A DNA stretch of 64,000 nucleotides from an uncultured delta proteobacterium (lineage in GTDB: Bacteria; Myxococcota_A; Polyangia; Haliangiales; Haliangiaceae), in NCBI GenBank assembly GCA_900696455.1, contig CAADGB010000477.1:1-64000 (forward strand), in the 5' to 3' direction. Positions 61,450 to 64,000 of the stretch are shown piece after piece (position 1 is the first letter of the stretch; the number at the start of each line of letters is the position of its first letter). The notes under the pieces were generated by a model that made no database searches, had not been told where the DNA came from, and saw only the letters and a list, made by a program, of their open reading frames with translations. Both the position numbers and the translations under genes were made by a program.

Positions 61450-62817
61450 ATGAGCGACCTCCTCTCCTTGCTCCGACTCGGCGCCGGCGGCCTGGCCGCT
61501 CAACACCGCGGCGTCGCCGTGGCCGCAAACAACGCGGCCAACGTCAACAGCGCAGGGTACTCGCGGCAGCGCGTCGACCTCCGCGCCGAGCTCGCCGCGC
61601 CGCTGGTCGGGGGCGTGCGCGCAAACGGCGCGCAGCGCTACGCCGACGAGCTCCTGGCGACGCGCCAGCGGGCCGGCCAGGCGGCGCTCGGCTTCTCACG
61701 GAACCTCGCGCCTGCGCTGGAGGATCTCGAGGCACGCCTCGTCACGGCGAGCCCGCCCCTGGACGGGCTGGTCGCCGGGTTGTGGCAGGCCCTCGAGCAC
61801 GCCTCGGCGCGGCCGACCGATCCGCTCGTGCGCGCGGCGGCGATCGGGGCCGCGCGCGAGCTGGCGACCGGGCTCAACCGCCACGCCGTCGAGCTCGGCC
61901 AGGCCCGCGCCGACGCCGACGCCCGGCTCCGTGAGGGCGGGGCGGCGGCCACCGCCGCGATCCACGAGGTTGCCGCGCTCAACGCGGCGGTCCAGACCTC
62001 CGGTGATCCGGTCCTGCGCGATCGCCGCGACGTCGCCGCCGGGCGGCTGGCGGAGCTGGTCGGCGGCACCGGTCGCCTCGACCCCGACGGCCACCTTCGG
62101 TGGACGCTCGACGACGGCACCGTCCTCGTCGACGGCACGCGCGGCGCGACCCTGGCGACCACGCCGGACCCGGCCACCGGCCTCCTCCGCGTCGAGGTCG
62201 TCGATGGCAGCGCCCGGCGCGACGTCACCGCCGGCCTGCGCCAGGGCCAGCTCGGGGCCGATCTCCAGCTCCGCGACGTCGACGCGGCCGGGCTCCTCGC
62301 CCGCGTCGACCAGCTCGCTCACGACGTCGCGACCGGCCTCAACGCGGTCCACGCCGCGCATGCCGGCCTCGACGGCGTCGCCGGACGCCCGCTGTTCACG
62401 GCGCCGGCCGCGGTCACGGGCGCCGCGGCCGGCCTCGCCGTCGATCCGGCGCTCGCCGCCGACCCCGAGCGGCTGGCGCTGGCCCGGGTCGGGAGCGGGC
62501 CGGGTGACAACCAGGGCGCGCTCGCCCTGCTGGCGATGCGCGACCAGGCGATCGCCAGCGGCGGGACCCAGACCCTCGGCGCGGCCGCCATCGACATCCT
62601 GGGCGAGGTCGGTCGCCGCGCCAGCGAAGCGCGCGGCGCGCACACCCGGGACGCGGCGATCGCCGAGCACGTCGCCGGCCTTCGCGACTCGCTCGCCGGC
62701 GTCGACCTCGACGAGGAGCTGGCCTCGCTCGTGCACTTCCAGCATGCGGCCGAGGCGATGACGCGGTTCCTGAGCGCGATCGACGCCATGCTCGGCGACC
62801 TGCTGCACCGACTCTAG
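61450..62817 (+). CDS. flgK: Hook-filament junction protein FlgK
   Basis: 455 residues. N-terminal LLRLGAGGLAAQHRGVAVAA, NNAANVNSAGYSRQRVDLRA is the axial-protein signature with FlgK-type GYSRQ; C-terminal SLAGVDLDEELASLVHFQHA, AEAMTRFLSAIDAMLGDLLH completes it. The middle is shorter than in enteric FlgK. Confidence 0.95.
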   Translation: MSDLLSLLRLGAGGLAAQHRGVAVAANNAANVNSAGYSRQRVDLRAELAAPLVGGVRANGAQRYADELLATRQRAGQAALGFSRNLAPALEDLEARLVTASPPLDGLVAGLWQALEHASARPTDPLVRAAAIGAARELATGLNRHAVELGQARADADARLREGGAAATAAIHEVAALNAAVQTSGDPVLRDRRDVAAGRLAELVGGTGRLDPDGHLRWTLDDGTVLVDGTRGATLATTPDPATGLLRVEVVDGSARRDVTAGLRQGQLGADLQLRDVDAAGLLARVDQLAHDVATGLNAVHAAHAGLDGVAGRPLFTAPAAVTGAAAGLAVDPALAADPERLALARVGSGPGDNQGALALLAMRDQAIASGGTQTLGAAAIDILGEVGRRASEARGAHTRDAAIAEHVAGLRDSLAGVDLDEELASLVHFQHAAEAMTRFLSAIDAMLGDLLHRL

Positions 62818-62854
62818 TCGGCTGCTCACCTGCCCGTGACGGGACGGAGCCCCC

Positions 62855-63730
62855 ATGCGCATCACCGGTCATCGAATCCTCACCCTGGCGGCGCAGGCGG
62901 CGGTGCGCAACCAGGCCGACGTCGCCGACGCCGGCCGCCGCCTGACGTCGGGCAAGCGCGTCGAGCGTCCCTCCGACGACCCCCTGGCGTGGGCGGAGAT
63001 GCGTCGCGCCGAGACGCGCCGCGCCGTCAGCGAGGGCCGCGGCCTGGCCCTGGGCGCCGCGCACGACGACCTGCTCGAGGGCGAGCGCGTCCTGACGACG
63101 ATCGCCGACGCCCTGGTCGAGGGCCGCGAGCTCGCCATCCAGGCCGGCAACGCCAGCCTCGGCGCGACCGAACGCGCGGCGCTCGGGGAGCGGGTGGAGG
63201 GGCTGTTCCAGCTCGCGCTGGCGGCGGCCAACACCCGCGGCTCGAGCGGCGAGTACCTGCTCGCTGGCAGCGCCAGCCTGACCGCGCCGTTCGACGCCAC
63301 CGGCGCCTATGGGGGCGACGGTGCGACGCGCACGATCGAGCTCGCCGAGGGCGCCACCGCCCAGGCCACCGTCGCCGGGACGCGCCTGACCGCGGCCGCC
63401 GGCGTCGACGTGCTGCCCGCGCTCGCCCGCCTGCGCGCGGCGCTCGCCGCTGACGACCTGCCCACGATCCAGACCGCGATCGGCGAGCTCGCCACCGCCG
63501 GTGCCCAGGTCAACGCCGCGCGCTCCGACGTGGGCGCGATCCGCGGCGTGATCGCCGAGAGTGACGGCCTGCGCCGGGAGCTCGAGGACGGCATGGTGGC
63601 GCAGGTGGCCCGCCTCGGCGAGGCCGACCTCGTCACCGCGGCCAGCGCGTTCACGCGCGCGGCCAGCGCGCTGAGCGCCTCCCAGGCCGTGAGCGCGCGT
63701 CTGGCGAGCCTGCTGGCGCCCGATCGCTAG
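62855..63730 (+). CDS. flgL: Hook-filament junction protein FlgL
   Basis: 291 residues. Flagellin-like N-terminus (VADAGRRLTSGKRVERPSDD, PLAWAEMRRAETRRAVSEGR) and coiled C-terminus (LGEADLVTAASAFTRAASAL, SASQAVSARLASLLAPDR). Middle segment NTRGSSGEYLLAGSASLTAP is characteristic of FlgL. Starts 37 bases after flgK; the gap holds GGGACGGAG before the ATG. Confidence 0.94.
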   Translation: MRITGHRILTLAAQAAVRNQADVADAGRRLTSGKRVERPSDDPLAWAEMRRAETRRAVSEGRGLALGAAHDDLLEGERVLTTIADALVEGRELAIQAGNASLGATERAALGERVEGLFQLALAAANTRGSSGEYLLAGSASLTAPFDATGAYGGDGATRTIELAEGATAQATVAGTRLTAAAGVDVLPALARLRAALAADDLPTIQTAIGELATAGAQVNAARSDVGAIRGVIAESDGLRRELEDGMVAQVARLGEADLVTAASAFTRAASALSASQAVSARLASLLAPDR

Positions 63731-63731
63731 C

Positions 63732-63745
63732 CCGATCACGATCGG
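63732..63745. terminator. Inverted repeat after flgL
   Basis: CCGATC-AC-GATCGG directly follows the flgL stop, just before the flagellin promoter. With a 2-base centre it is more likely a protein-binding palindrome than a terminator. Confidence 0.25.
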
Positions 63746-63748
63746 CCC

Positions 63749-63775
63749 TCAACGAATCCGAGGACGGGCGAATCA
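63749..63775 (+). promoter_or_regulatory. Sigma-28-like promoter of flagellin
   Basis: TCAA, 15 bases, GCGAATCA (5 of 8 of GCCGATAA), again within CCCTCAAC. The predicted leader of about 39 bases is A/C-rich (AACCAGCAACCAACCAGC) and ends with GGGAG, 8 bases before the ATG. Confidence 0.4.
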
Positions 63776-63820
63776 AAGCTGCGAGGCGCAACCAGCAACC
63801 AACCAGCGGGAGATTCCACG

Positions 63821-64000
63821 ATGTCCTTCTCGATCCTCACCAACGTCGCTTCGCTCAACGCGCAGCGTAACCTCGCCGGCACCCAGTCGGCGCTCGCGGC
63901 CTCGATCGGCCGGCTGTCGTCGGGCATGCGCATCAACAGCGCGTCCGACGACGCCGCCGGGCTCGGCATCAGCGAGAACCTCAAGGCCGACCTGCGCAGC
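63821..64000 (+). CDS. fliC: Flagellin, N-terminal fragment at window edge
   Basis: 60 residues visible. [20 protein letters not shown], then [20 protein letters not shown] and [16 protein letters not shown] are the highly conserved flagellin D0/D1 start. Unlike most flagellins, which begin about [13 protein letters not shown], this one reads [15 protein letters not shown]. It is the expected substrate of the Maf glycosylation operon, though the glycosylated central region lies outside the window. Confidence 0.96.
   Translation, partial: MSFSILTNVASLNAQRNLAGTQSALAASIGRLSSGMRINSASDDAAGLGISENLKADLRS

Overview
The window is very GC-rich, gene-dense DNA from what looks like a member of the Myxococcota (the myxobacterial phylum), perhaps a Haliangiales/Kofleriaceae-type lineage. 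The signs are Ser/Thr kinases with HxDVSPxN catalytic loops, Cys-rich lipoproteins, a secreted protein with a MYXO-CTERM-like tail, many NtrC-type sigma-54 activators, and heavy use of GTG starts. The taxonomic call is inference. No tRNA, rRNA, CRISPR array or insertion sequence was seen.

Layout. Positions 1-9015 hold envelope and transport genes: a large helical-repeat lipoprotein (cut by the window edge), an OPT-family transporter, a secreted MYXO-CTERM-like protein and an IgGFc-binding-domain lipoprotein. Positions 9166-14571 and 21045-25772 hold two mirror-image copies of a four-gene signalling module (NtrC-type regulator, REC-histidine kinase, Ser/Thr kinase with a GspE/PilB-like N-terminus, response regulator). 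Between the copies lie a second FliA-type sigma factor and a fliL-led operon for flagellin glycosylation (pseI, GNAT, methylase, spsF, maf, minD-like). Positions 26113-33931 hold a REC-less FleQ/FlbD-like activator, motAB, a small envelope operon with an HDOD protein, and a two-kinase phosphorelay. Positions 34070-64000 are an almost complete flagellar locus: flgBC-fliEFGHIJK-flgDE, an inserted Hsp70-like/Ser-Thr kinase pair on the other strand, fliMNOPQR-flhBAFG-fliA-flgFGAHIJMNKL, and the start of flagellin.

Regulation. Ten genes or operons are preceded by GG-N10-GC elements resembling sigma-54 promoters. In seven of them the -12 GC lies only 14-17 bases before the start codon, so the predicted transcripts have leaders of about 2-5 bases. 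This rule also fixes several start codons (11865, 13879, 23034, 26113, 29520, 34070, 45946, 49149). Weaker sigma-28-like elements (TCAA, N15-16, GCCGA-like) precede flagellin, flgM, a lone response regulator and the Hsp70/kinase pair. The picture inferred is a sigma-54-driven early and middle flagellar hierarchy with two FliA-type sigma factors, FlgM as anti-sigma factor, and duplicated phosphorylation modules feeding the NtrC-type activators.

Most flagellar genes overlap by 4 bases (ATGA or GTGA), which implies translational coupling. Function calls rest on recognisable motifs and gene order; no database search was run.
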